From an uncultured Latescibacterota bacterium (lineage in GTDB: Bacteria > Latescibacterota > UBA2968): a DNA stretch of 64,000 bases. The stretch covers positions 5,086,896 to 5,150,895 of the forward strand of contig OY282377.1 of the NCBI GenBank assembly GCA_958295785.1. Reading direction: 5' to 3'. The notes beneath the pieces were generated by a model. The model made no database searches, had not been told where the DNA came from, and saw nothing but the letters and a program-made list of their open reading frames with translations. The position numbers and the translations under genes are program-made. Shown piece by piece: positions 1 to 7,610 of this stretch; positions within the stretch are counted from its first letter, which is position 1; each line of letters begins with the position of its first letter.

Positions 1-57
1 TGTTGAGGATAGGTATGATTGGGTCGTCATAGATTGTCCTCCGAATTTGTACCTGAT

Positions 58-1149
58 TAGGACTTACGCAATCACCATTGGAATATGAGGTGCTTTGAGT
101 TGTTGTCTCAAGAAGTCAGCCACCCCCCGGTATTTGACTTGATAAATGGTTTGTCCTGTTTGATAGGCCACTTGCTCGAGTCGAATCCAAACTAACATCG
201 CACACCCAATATGATTTCGTACAATGCGTGCCAACCGACATTGACACTTTTCAAGCCCGGTTACCTGTTTGACTTCGCGGTGAAATTGCTCAATTTTCCA
301 TCTTTGGTGACACACCTGTTGTACCACTGAAGAATCGTTTTGAGCATGGTCGTTGGTTACGACATACGCCGTGCGTCTGGCAGAAGACGCCACCCGGAAT
401 AATTTCACTTTGTGGTCTTTGGGAAACCCTCTGATTTTAATGGACTTGCCTTGTTTGCGATCCGCTTGAGTCCAAGTTAAGCTATCTACGCGCTGGTAGG
501 GGATTGTGCCTGCCGAATCGTCCACGCGCCGGTTCGTCTTGAGGGGACAATAATAGGTTTTTTGCATCTGCTCTATGTGTAGCATGACCGTTTTGGTCGC
601 ATACCAACTGTCCATCAAGACCCCGGTAAAAGGAAGGTCCTTCTGATAGACCAACCCAGAGAGCATGTCCTTGAGATGATCCAATTTGGTTTTGCCATCG
701 CCTTGCGGGTCATAAATCCGATCGTCAATCAGCCAGAACCGATCCTGTTGCGGATTGACATAGACACATGTGACCACCCCAATGCCGTTGATGACGCCTT
801 GGGCGTTGCCGCTATATTGACGACGCACTAACGCGATCTTGCGCGCGTGTCGCTTGTCTAAAACCGTGTCATCAAAGATCACATAGCCTTTAGGCGTCAG
901 CGCGATGTGGTCTTTGACGTGTTCCCACACCAAGCGGGGTGGGATACGCGCACCGGCGAGATAGCGGTTGATCATATCATGACTGAACCCTTCGCTATGG
1001 TCGGCGAAATGGGTCAGCGTATAGTTGAGGGGACTGCTAAGCAGATACTGACAGTAATCCAAACGCGTCGGGTGGCGCATTGACACCTCCTCAAAGTGAT
1101 AAATTTTACGGAATTGCACCCTTTTTTAACTCAGCATGCGTAAGTCCTA
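58..1149 (-). mobile_element. IS701-like insertion sequence, copy A (1092 bp)
   Basis: The ends are perfect 13-bp inverted repeats, TAGGACTTACGCA at 58-70 and its complement at 1137-1149. A 5-bp target duplication, CTGAT, flanks them. One transposase gene fills the element. Two more copies of exactly 1092 bp lie at 36646-37737 and 46934-48025. This copy looks intact and interrupts parA. The family name rests on the transposase type; the 5-bp duplication is not the 4-bp duplication usually quoted for IS701. Confidence 0.93.
64..1080 (-). CDS. IS701/IS4-like DDE transposase, copy A
   Basis: 338-aa RNase H-fold transposase. The catalytic acidic residues visible are in VIFDDTVLDK (first D), VLMDSWYATK (second D) and WKIEQFHREVKQ (the E in the YREK-like helix). 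The chosen start is the ATG at 1080, preceded by GAGGAGGTGTCA; an upstream in-frame start 13 codons earlier lacks such a site. The stop lies next to the left inverted repeat. It is nearly identical to the copy at 47003-48019, so transposition is recent. It should catalyse cut-and-paste movement of its own element. Confidence 0.92.
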   Translation of the reverse strand: MRHPTRLDYCQYLLSSPLNYTLTHFADHSEGFSHDMINRYLAGARIPPRLVWEHVKDHIALTPKGYVIFDDTVLDKRHARKIALVRRQYSGNAQGVINGIGVVTCVYVNPQQDRFWLIDDRIYDPQGDGKTKLDHLKDMLSGLVYQKDLPFTGVLMDSWYATKTVMLHIEQMQKTYYCPLKTNRRVDDSAGTIPYQRVDSLTWTQADRKQGKSIKIRGFPKDHKVKLFRVASSARRTAYVVTNDHAQNDSSVVQQVCHQRWKIEQFHREVKQVTGLEKCQCRLARIVRNHIGCAMLVWIRLEQVAYQTGQTIYQVKYRGVADFLRQQLKAPHIPMVIA

Positions 1150-1583
1150 CTGATGACTCAGAATGCCTTGCATGCCAGCGACTATTACGTTGTGACTGCT
1201 ATCCCGGACCATTTGTCCACTATCGGGTTAAATATCCTGAAGCAAAAAATAGGTAGGATAGGTAAAGATATTTCAGCCGCTCAGACATTGGCGGGGTCAA
1301 GTGGTGCTCACACAGTATCTAACCTTGGAGCTATCGTATTCGTCAAGGTTCGGATTGGTGGGAGCCTGATAACGACTACGCACGAAACGACTATGAACTC
1401 TATAGCTTTGGAACAGTTCGCAAAGGACAAGGTGGTTACGCAATACACAACGGAATTGATTGGATACAGTGAGGCAGCCGAGAACCGAGTTCCAGTTTGG
1501 GAGCACGACTCGGACAATGCCCGGCGAGCGGCGCGCAAGAATGAGTATCCCGAAATAACACGAGAATTGATTGATAAGCTAAG

Positions 1584-2174
1584 GTGAACGCCATAAACAT
1601 GACAAAACGCATATCCCAATATCCAACGGATGCTATGTTCAAAGGTCTGAAGACCTTGCTCACGTCACTACCTTCTGAGGAAGAGAAGCGTGAACTTATT
1701 CAGACATTGAGTGAAGCCCAGAGTTTTTTGGAGGAACTTCGGCAGTTAGTAGAAACTGTTCCAACGACAGAGTCAAGCCGGGAGTTGTCAGAAGGCTTAT
1801 CGCGCCTCAACATCTTAGCGGAGCGGGCATATTCGGATGCTGGCCTCCGCCGACTTCTGGGCTTAAGGGGATCTGTGGCTTCCAATACTAAGAGAGTTGT
1901 TAGTCCTGAAGATGCTGAGTCACGCGCTCGAGGATTAGAGCAAAAGCTTATTGATTTGAAGACTTCGGATGTGGCGGACTTACTCAAGCGATCTGGCGAA
2001 CCTCTGTCGGTTTTGACTAAGTTGGCAACTTTACTCGGAATGCGAACTCGGAGTAAGGAACGCAAGGCCGACTTGATCAAGCGGATAACAACTCATATTG
2101 ATAACCAACGAGGATACAGCCTACTGAGGAATGGAAAATCGAGTTTAGTTGCTGATAACCTCGATAAAATCTAG
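1584..2174 (+). CDS. ParA-partner protein of unknown function, 196 aa
   Basis: Starts at a GTG overlapping the parA stop codon, or at the ATG at 1599, which implies translational coupling. The protein is helical and charged. The first 90 residues contain repeated Leu/Glu-rich helices (SLPSEEEKRELIQTLSEAQ). The C-terminal third has a SAP-like helix-extended-helix pattern (LGMRTRSKERKADLIKRI) that could bind nucleic acid. I do not recognise the family. A gene of this size directly after parA commonly encodes the adaptor or DNA-binding partner; that role is inference. Its last 98 bp recur at 7248 beside an intact tRNA-Gln, which suggests the ancestral order parA, this gene, tRNA-Gln. Confidence 0.7.
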   Translation: MNAINMTKRISQYPTDAMFKGLKTLLTSLPSEEEKRELIQTLSEAQSFLEELRQLVETVPTTESSRELSEGLSRLNILAERAYSDAGLRRLLGLRGSVASNTKRVVSPEDAESRARGLEQKLIDLKTSDVADLLKRSGEPLSVLTKLATLLGMRTRSKERKADLIKRITTHIDNQRGYSLLRNGKSSLVADNLDKI

Positions 2175-2234
2175 CAACTGGATATGTGACAATTCGTCGA
2201 TACGCTGAATTGCCCCTTCGTCTAATGGCAAGAC
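2077..2234 (+). repeat. 158-bp duplicated segment, copy 1
   Basis: Holds the 3' end of the 196-aa gene, the spacer and the first ~24 nt of tRNA-Gln. It is matched at 7248-7405 with a single visible difference (CTCGATAAAA versus CTCAATAAAA). In this copy the tRNA is cut off and joined to parA sequence. Confidence 0.9.
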
Positions 2235-2235
2235 A
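2211..2235 (+). pseudogene. truncated tRNA-Gln (5' portion)
   Basis: Identical to the acceptor 5' strand and D-arm of the tRNA-Gln at 7382. After GCAAGACA the sequence switches to codons from the middle of parA. GCAAGACA is shared by both parents, so the joint has 8 bp of microhomology. There is no anticodon arm, so it cannot function. Confidence 0.85.
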
Positions 2236-2525
2236 AATATTGGAACAATCAAGAATTTGTACGATCGCTTTACGGGAGGCCAAACGCTTGATGTCAGAAG
2301 ATTCATTTGGAACGATGCCGTCGTCATAGGACATTACCCAATCTCTGGACTCGATCTGATTCCCTGCGATATAGATCTGCTTGGCGAGGATCTCGGTGGT
2401 GGACAAATCGTCGGCACGTTCCCAACAATGGAGGCACTCCGAAGAGACTCGCAACGCTATCTGAGAGAAAGATCCTTTCTAAAAAGGGTAATAGAAGATG
2501 TTGAGGATAATAGGTATGATTGGGT
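2228..2525 (+). pseudogene. parA internal fragment
   Basis: Matches 3378-3634 of the parA copy starting at 3205 with one visible base difference. It then continues through RERSFLKRVIEDVED up to YDWV, where the sequence changes to the leader of the small membrane-protein gene. It carries the uninterrupted sequence CTTTCTAAAAAGGG, which is the empty site for the composite element at 3635-5278. An extra AAT triplet is present just before the final RYDWV. There is no start, P-loop or C-terminus. Confidence 0.85.
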
Positions 2526-2570
2526 ATTTGTATATCATGTCCTTGTATTTGAGAATAGAGGGAGGGTTCT

Positions 2571-2942
2571 GTGGATTTGGAAGAGAGTCGTGATCGTGTG
2601 GATTCCAACTGGAACATTTGGTCGCGTGTGATTTTTTACAACGTGTTCATTGTTTTAGCGATTTATATTTTTGTGGTGAAGGGTTGGCTCAATTTGTTAG
2701 ATGGGATTCACGGGTTGGGCGATTTGGCTGGGTTGTTGTTGTTGTTGGTATTTATTTACACTTCTTGGAGAGAGGCAATCATGCTATTTTATGATGCTTG
2801 GGCAAAACGGGAGCGTATGTTAGGGTTTGAGAAGGGTCGTGAGGAGGGTCGTGAGGAAATGCGTCAAAAGATTGAGGAAGTGTTTGCGGATGATAAAGAC
2901 GCTTTGGAGAAGGTGAATCGTTTGTTGGCGGAAAGAAGGTAG
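2571..2942 (+). CDS. small two-helix membrane protein with GREE repeats, copy 1
   Basis: 123 aa starting at GTG, with GGGAGGG about 5 nt upstream. Two hydrophobic segments (residues ~22-40 and ~52-68) are followed by a charged cytoplasmic tail [23 protein letters not shown] ending in NRLLAERR, probably coiled. The family is not recognised. The tail resembles the EQG/REEG tails of Rpn-like nuclease families, but no nuclease core is present. Copies lie at 5367 and, 5'-truncated, at 6950. They differ in the number of 12-bp GREE units: two here, three and five in the others. The 3' side runs into a glnS remnant. Confidence 0.65.
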   Translation: MDLEESRDRVDSNWNIWSRVIFYNVFIVLAIYIFVVKGWLNLLDGIHGLGDLAGLLLLLVFIYTSWREAIMLFYDAWAKRERMLGFEKGREEGREEMRQKIEEVFADDKDALEKVNRLLAERR

Positions 2943-2947
2943 GTTTA

Positions 2948-3085
2948 AGTGCGGAAGTTGGGCGCGTAGTTCAGTTTGAGCGGCTGGGCTATTTCTGCGT
3001 GGATGCGGATTCATCGGACAAAAAGCTCGTGTTGAACCGCACGATCACCCTGCGCGACACATGGGCGCGGATGAACAAAAAGTAG
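2948..3085 (+). pseudogene. glnS: glutaminyl-tRNA synthetase, 3' end fragment
   Basis: A 45-codon open stretch without a start encodes [16 protein letters not shown], then [14 protein letters not shown], and ends at TAG 3083. This is the conserved C-terminus of bacterial GlnRS. No other part of the gene is in the window. Its presence just upstream of parA, in a locus that also contains tRNA-Gln, suggests the ancestral order glnS, parA, 196-aa gene, tRNA-Gln. It is joined on the left to the tail of the membrane-protein gene. Confidence 0.85.
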
Positions 3086-3204
3086 GTTGCCTATGAACGG
3101 GTAAAAATATATATTTACTCCCAGAGTACACGCCAAAAGGTCAATAGACACACAGGCATATTTGGATATTCACGTTAATTTTCATACCTGTAAAAGGGGC
3201 TGTC

Positions 3205-3634
3205 ATGCCCAAGGTCATTTCGTTCATCAACTACAAAGGAGGCGTTGGAAAAACCACAACAGCATATCATGTGTCGAGTTCACTAGCCCAACATTACCGC
3301 CAAAGCGTCCTGATGATAGATATTGACCCACAGACCAACTTGACGTTCCTTTGTGGCAGTATTAAACAATGGGAGCGTCGCAAGACAAATATTGGAACAA
3401 TCAAGAATTTGTACGATCGCTTTACGGGAGGCCAAACGCTTGATGTCAGAAGATTCATTTGGAACGATGCCGTCGTTATAGGACATTACCCAATCTCTGG
3501 ACTCGATCTGATTCCCTGCGATATAGATCTGCTTGGCGAGGATCTCGGTGGTGGACAAATCGTCGGCACGTTCCCAACAATGGAGGCACTCCGAAGAGAC
3601 TCGCAACGCTATCTGAGAGAAAGATCCTTTCTAA
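3205..3634 (+). pseudogene. parA-type ATPase, N-terminal part, interrupted
   Basis: Starts MPKVISFINYKGGVGKTT, the deviant Walker A of ParA, followed by MIDIDPQTNLT (Walker A'). The gene is cut after RERSFL by a 1644-bp element flanked by the 3-bp duplication TAA (3632-3634 and 5279-5281). Its next 13 codons resume at 5282-5321 (RVIEDVEDRYDWV) and then run into the membrane-protein leader instead of the C-terminus. A full-length family member has about 250-280 residues; about 143 are present here before the break. Upstream, 3086-3204 is a plausible promoter region with no other gene. Confidence 0.88.
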
Positions 3635-3746
3635 GAGTCCCTAACAAAAAGGGTTGCCCTGGATTTGTGAGAGGCCGGCTTTGAGGCGTTCCTGCGAGTG
3701 TTCACGCCTCTGTTTCAGATGCTTGATTTCTTTTTTTTAGGGCTTC
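3635..3746 (+). repeat. 112-bp MITE, copy 1 (IS5-derived)
   Basis: The left half matches the transposase-start end of the IS5 element at 44820-45745 (GAGTCCCTAACAAAAAG, then GGATTTGTGAGAGGCCG). The right half matches its other end (GAGGCGTTCCTG, TGTTTCAGATGCTTGATTTC, TTAGGGCTTC). It is therefore an internal-deletion derivative. Copy 2 is at 5046-5157 and is the same length. Confidence 0.88.
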
Positions 3747-4092
3747 TTAGCACTGGCTTACGGCGTTTTGGCACAGGCTCTGCAACGCCACTGTCTGGAT
3801 CGCGGATTGTCGCGGATTGTCGCGGATTAGGGGATTGCGCGGATTACCCCCCCCACCCTGCCTCCGCTCTGTCCTCTCTGTCTGCTCCATTGGCTGTCCT
3901 GCGCTTCCCAATATTTGTCCCTCTAGGGTTGTCTTTCGCCTTGTATCTTGCCTTTTCGGGCGGGCACGGGGGCACCGCCCCTACGTTTTTATGTTCGCAT
4001 CTTTGTCCAACAAAGTCTTGTCAAAAATGGCGTGATTGTATCATTTTTTTGTTCCCCATTTTTTGTTCCTCAATTTTTTCGAGGTGGCGTTT
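3747..4092. other. non-coding stretch inside the composite element
   Basis: About 346 bases without a convincing gene. It holds three short direct repeats of GATTGTCGCGGATT type at 3797-3832, a pyrimidine-rich stretch, and one copy of the dispersed palindrome at 3955-3985. GAGGTGGC at 4081 is the ribosome site for the next gene. Confidence 0.6.
3955..3985. repeat. dispersed GC-rich palindrome, copy 1
   Basis: TTCGGGCGGGCACGGGGGCA followed by CCGCCCCTACG. It is one of eleven intergenic copies in the window; the core can form a GGGGGC/GCCCC-type hairpin. Confidence 0.8.
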
Positions 4093-5046
4093 ATGGCCGA
4101 ATACGATACGATATCCAAACACCTGATTCAAACCTACCCGGACGATTTCATCCGCTTCACACTCGGACGCGCTGACATCGAGGTGCTCGAGGTGCTCGAG
4201 ACCGAGCAACCCACTGTGGAATCCCGGCGCGCCGATAGCCTGATTCTCGTGCGTATTGAAGGCGAGGATGCGTTGATTCATTGCGAATTTCAAACCGCGG
4301 ACAGCACGGACACTCCGATGTCGCGTCGCATGGCCGGCTATATTGGTCGCGCCATAGAACGCTATGGCCTGCCGATCTTTTCCTTTGTGATCTACCTGCG
4401 TCCCGGTGCTGGACGACGCGATAAGGGATACTACATCCAAGAACTGCCCGGCCACCGCGTTGTTGTGGAATATCAGGTGATTCGTCTGAGTGAGATCGAT
4501 GGTCAAGCGATTATTGAGGGGGGTCATCCGGGCTTGCTTCCGTTTGCGCCCTTGATGAAACCTCCGTCTGGGGTGTCTGCGGATGCGTGGTTGCGTCAAT
4601 GTCTTCATGCGACGGAAGCCTTGCCCTTGGACGCTTCAACCAAGGTTGACATGATGGCGGGTATGGCTATTTTAGGTGGGATATCGTATGAATTGTCCAC
4701 CGTTAGGCGTATTATTTCTCAGGAGGGTTCTATGGATGCGATTATGCGTGAATCATCGTTTGCCCAATACCTTACCCAACAAGGTATTGACCGCGGCATT
4801 GAACAGGGCATTGAACAGGGCATTGAACAGGGGATGCGTCGCGGCAGGGAGGAAGGGATTAGAGAAAGCACCATTGAAGATATTCTCGATGTGTTGGAGG
4901 TTCGCTTTGATGCAGACGCGCCCGGTCAGTTCGCTGGTCGCATTCGGGCCATTGACGATTTGCAACAACTCAAGCAGTTGCTTCGTGAGGCGGTGCAAGT
5001 GGACAATCTCGATGCTTTTCAGCATGCGTTGGACGCAGAGGCTTAG
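4093..5046 (+). CDS. Rpn/YhgA-like PD-(D/E)XK nuclease family protein
   Basis: 317 aa; the ATG at 4093 follows GAGGTGGC. The N-terminal half carries the PD-(D/E)XK-like core: ADSLILVRIEGEDALIHCEF followed by QT, with E-x-Q as the catalytic-type motif. The C-terminal part has the tandem QGIEQGIEQGIEQG run and a REEG tail typical of this transposase/nuclease-like family. The last base of the stop codon is the first base of MITE copy 2. Known family roles include recombination-promoting nuclease activity; a specific role here is unknown. As cargo of an IS5-type cassette it is probably mobile. Confidence 0.75.
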   Translation: MAEYDTISKHLIQTYPDDFIRFTLGRADIEVLEVLETEQPTVESRRADSLILVRIEGEDALIHCEFQTADSTDTPMSRRMAGYIGRAIERYGLPIFSFVIYLRPGAGRRDKGYYIQELPGHRVVVEYQVIRLSEIDGQAIIEGGHPGLLPFAPLMKPPSGVSADAWLRQCLHATEALPLDASTKVDMMAGMAILGGISYELSTVRRIISQEGSMDAIMRESSFAQYLTQQGIDRGIEQGIEQGIEQGMRRGREEGIRESTIEDILDVLEVRFDADAPGQFAGRIRAIDDLQQLKQLLREAVQVDNLDAFQHALDAEA

Positions 5047-5157
5047 AGTCCCTAACAAAAAGGGTTGCCCTGGATTTGTGAGAGGCCGCCTTTGAGGCGT
5101 TCCTGCGAGTGTTCACTCCTCTGTTTCAGATGCTTGATTTCTTTTTCTTAGGGCTTC
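5046..5157 (+). repeat. 112-bp MITE, copy 2 (IS5-derived)
   Basis: Near-identical to copy 1 at 3635-3746. The left flank is TTA (5043-5045) and the right flank is TAA (5158-5160). A further ~118 bp follows to the cassette end at 5278, with no gene. Confidence 0.88.
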
Positions 5158-5366
5158 TAAGCGTTCCCATCAAAGTGACCTGTCCGCAGATAACGCAGAT
5201 GATCGCAGATAGGTTGTTGTCGCAGAGGCCCCAAGGTGTTGAGTAGCAAGGGGGTTGCAACCATTTTGTTAGGGCCTCTAAAAAGGGTAATAGAAGATGT
5301 TGAGGATAGGTATGATTGGGTATTTGTATATCATGTCCTTGTATTTGAGAATAGAGGGAGGGTTCT

Positions 5367-5750
5367 GTGGATTTGGAAGAGAGTCGTGATCGTGTGGATT
5401 CCAACTGGAACATTTGGTCGCGTGTGATTTTTTACAACGTGTTCATTGTTTTAGCGATTTATATTTTTGTGGTGAAGGGTTGGCTCAATTTGTTAGATGG
5501 GATTCACGGGTTGGGTGATTTGGCTGGGTTGGTGTTGTTGTTGGTATTTATTTACACTTCTTGGAGAGAGGCAATCATGCTATTTTATGATGCTTGGGCA
5601 AAACGGGAGCGTATGTTAGGGCTTGAGAAGGGTCGTGAGGAGGGTCGTGAGGAGGGTCGTGAGGAAATGCGTCAAAAGATTGAGGAAGTGTTTGCGGATG
5701 ATAAAGACGCTTTGGAGAAGGTGAATCGTTTGTTGGCGGAAAGAAGGTAG
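5367..5750 (+). CDS. small two-helix membrane protein with GREE repeats, copy 2
   Basis: 127 aa, starting at GTG like copy 1 and differing from it by a few residues (for example LVLLLV for LLLLLV). It has one extra GREE unit in the tail, three in total. Two predicted transmembrane helices are followed by a charged coiled tail. The 83 bases upstream, including the parA-derived RYDWV stretch, are shared with copy 1, so the gene was duplicated with its leader. Directly downstream (5759) an IS630 element begins. Function unknown. Confidence 0.65.
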   Translation: MDLEESRDRVDSNWNIWSRVIFYNVFIVLAIYIFVVKGWLNLLDGIHGLGDLAGLVLLLVFIYTSWREAIMLFYDAWAKRERMLGLEKGREEGREEGREEMRQKIEEVFADDKDALEKVNRLLAERR

Positions 5751-5758
5751 GTTTAATA

Positions 5759-6947
5759 CTCTGTAAATTAAGTTATTTTAAGTTTTGAATTGTCTGGATA
5801 AACGCGTTGATAATGGGCATTCATCTTGTCTCTCGCCTTGGGCAAAGTGAACTGCCAATTCAAGGGGATGCCCTTGGCCTCCCGCTCCTAAAAGAAGGCC
5901 AAAACTTCTCGGCGCAGTTCCGCCTGCGTCGCGATGCGCCTATTCAAACATCCTCGCGCCAGAGCCGAAAATTCGATCTCGATCATGTTGAGCCAACTCG
6001 CCGCCTTGGGAGTAAAGAAGAACTCAAACTTCTGCGCGAGGGCAAACGCCTCATCGGCCGGCAAGTAACGATAGAAGGCATGGCGGGTATGCGTATTGAG
6101 ATTGTCTTGCACCAAGCGGATTTTCTCCGCCTGTGGCCAATGCTGTGTCAGGGCCTGACAAAAGTGGGTGTATTCCTTCATCGTGCGCCGAGGATAGATT
6201 TCGGCAAGCCGTTTGCCGGTTAAAGGCTCAATGGCGGCCAACAGCGCACGCGAGCCGTGTTTGGTATAGGCATCATGTTCTTTGGTCACTTGGCCTGTTG
6301 TCAGGGGCAAGGGATCAAGGACTTGTCCGATGAGAAAACAAGGACGTTCATCAAAGCAGACCCCAGGAACATTGGGATCATAAGGTTGGTCATACAGCCA
6401 AAGCAAGGCTTCCATGCGTGCGAGAAAGGACGCATCCACTTTACGGATGCACCAGGTTTTCTTCAAGTGGGGCTTCAATTCGTTTTTTTAGAATCGTCTT
6501 GACATGCGTGTGTGAGAGATGCTCACAAGAGCCCAATGCCACGCAGTGATCCGCCAAGAGGCGCAACGTCCATCTGCCATGGCCTGCCGGGGGGGTTGAA
6601 CAGGCCAAGGCGGTGATTTGGGCCCGTTGCTTGCCGGTCATCTCCACCGGGCGTCCTGGCCGCGGGGCATCTTTGAGGCTGTCCAAGCCGAGGGTGCGGT
6701 ATTTCTTTGCCCAATGACTCAGGGTCTGCCCGGTCATGCCGAGGGTTTGAGCCACTTGGGTGTAGGTTTTGCCTCGGTCAAGTTCAAGCAAGCCCAAAGC
6801 GCGTTTGTAGATTCGGGCTTTTTGGTCTCCTTTGGTGATCAAGGCGGTCAAAGTGTCTCGGTCTGTGGGGGTGAGTTGGACGTGTTGTTTGGGCATCAGA
6901 ACGCCTCCTTGAAACAATTGAAATAACAAATTATTTAATTTACAGAG
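5759..6947 (-). mobile_element. IS630-family insertion sequence (1189 bp)
   Basis: Terminal inverted repeats start CTCTGTAAATTAA at 5759 and end with the complement at 6947 (18 of the outer 20 bases match). TA flanks both ends, as expected for IS630/Tc1-mariner. The left flank is the end of membrane-gene copy 2, but the right flank is the middle of another copy of that gene. The two flanks therefore do not derive from one simple insertion. It carries one frameshifted transposase. Confidence 0.92.
5888..6896 (-). CDS. IS630-family transposase in two frames
   Basis: The first frame (start ATG 6896 after AAGGAGG) encodes helix-turn-helix domains (QVAQTLGMTGQTLSHWAKKY). The second frame carries the DDE core: CFDERPC, LVQDNLNTH and SWLNMIEIEF. 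The switch is at a run of seven A residues on the coding strand (6482-6488). Losing one A, or +1 slippage there, gives LKNELKPHLKKTWC and joins the frames. It may be programmed slippage, as seen in some IS families, or simple decay; the rest of both frames is open. Works in cis on the surrounding element. Confidence 0.85.
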
Positions 6948-6949
6948 TA

Positions 6950-7173
6950 TTTACACTTCTTGGAGAGAGGCAATCATGCTATTTTATGATGCTTGGGCAA
7001 AACGGGAGCGTATGTTAGGGCTTGAGAAGGGTCGTGAGGAGGGTCGTGAGGAGGGTCGTGAGGAGGGTCGTGAGGAGGGTCGTGAGGAAATGCGTCAAAA
7101 GATTGAGGAAGTGTTTGCGGATGATAAAGACGCTTTGGAGAAGGTGAATCGTTTGTTGGCGGAAAGAAGGTAG
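6950..7173 (+). pseudogene. small membrane protein, copy 3, 5'-truncated
   Basis: Begins in the second transmembrane segment ([16 protein letters not shown]) right after the IS630 end and runs to the normal stop. Its tail has five GREE units against two and three in the other copies. An internal ATG at 6976 could give a 65-aa soluble tail. The 76 bases after it are unique, and then the tail of the 196-aa gene resumes at 7248. Confidence 0.8.
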
Positions 7174-7247
7174 GTTTAAGTGGGGAAGTGGTTGTGGGGG
7201 ATAAGGAGGTATGTTATGAATATATAGTATAGAGATGGATAAATCCT

Positions 7248-7405
7248 TCAAGCGGATAACAACTCATATTGATAACCAACGAGGATACAGCCTACTGAGG
7301 AATGGAAAATCGAGTTTAGTTGCTGATAACCTCAATAAAATCTAGCAACTGGATATGTGACAATTCGTCGATACGCTGAATTGCCCCTTCGTCTAATGGC
7401 AAGAC
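7248..7405 (+). repeat. 158-bp duplicated segment, copy 2
   Basis: Carries the last ~32 codons of the 196-aa ParA-partner gene (no start here), its downstream spacer and the 5' part of the intact tRNA-Gln. Partner of 2077-2234. Confidence 0.9.
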
Positions 7406-7455
7406 ACTGGATTTTGGTTCCAGGTATCGGGGTTCGAATCCCTGAGGGGCAACCA
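7382..7455 (+). tRNA. tRNA-Gln (anticodon TTG), CCA encoded
   Basis: Acceptor stem TGCCCCT/AGGGGCA, anticodon arm CTGGA-TTTTGGT-TCCAG giving TTG, T-arm GGGGTTCGAATCCC, then discriminator A and CCA at 7453-7455. The cloverleaf is complete. A strong hairpin terminator follows immediately. It lies in the same locus as a glnS remnant. Confidence 0.96.
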
Positions 7456-7456
7456 A

Positions 7457-7500
7457 AAAAGAAAGTGCCTGTGCGGTTGTATGCACGGGCACTTTCTTTT
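7457..7500 (+). terminator. rho-independent terminator after tRNA-Gln
   Basis: An 18-bp stem, AAAAGAAAGTGCCTGTGC with its complement (one G-T wobble), an 8-nt loop, and TTTT on the 3' side. Confidence 0.9.
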
Positions 7501-7610
7501 ATTCCCATTTTTCTGCCACAAAAGGCACGGAAATCACAACAGGGGAAATCGAAATGGCATTTTTTCGGTTATCTGAATACTGCGTAACGTCAGAAAAAAA
7601 AAATTAGAAT

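Larger units (their letters stand above)
2..1587 (+). pseudogene. parA-type ATPase, C-terminal part, split by an IS
   Basis: Bases 2-57 encode a ParA stretch ending VIDCPPNLYL, and 1155-1587 continue with TQNALHASDYYVVTAIPDHL, the usual ParA sequence after the Walker B region. Between them lies an IS701-like element. Removing 58-1149 and one copy of the 5-bp duplication CTGAT (53-57 and 1150-1154) restores the frame exactly: CTG ATG ACT CAG. The N-terminus of this copy lies outside the window; a separate N-terminal copy is at 3205. Family knowledge: ParA/MinD-type P-loop ATPases position DNA or protein cargo. The 3' end overlaps the start of the 196-aa gene by 3 nt, so the two were co-transcribed. 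The gene is inactive as it stands. Confidence 0.88.
3635..5278 (+). mobile_element. composite IS5-type mobile cassette carrying an Rpn-like gene
   Basis: The ends are GAGTCCCTAACAAAA and, inverted, TTTTGTTAGGGCCTC (14 of 15 match). The duplication is TAA on each side, and the uninterrupted target is visible at 2475-2490. It contains two 112-bp MITEs (3635-3746 and 5046-5157) bracketing the nuclease gene. The inner flanks of both MITEs are TTA (3747-3749, 5043-5045) whereas the outer junctions are TAA. This fits MITEs that first inserted at TTA sites and then moved together. There is no transposase inside; the IS5 element at 44820 has related ends and could supply it. Confidence 0.85.

Noticed and set aside
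3817-4035. 72-codon frame upstream of the Rpn-like gene
   Set aside because: It covers the dispersed palindrome and simple repeats, lacks a ribosome site and is not conserved with the other MITE.
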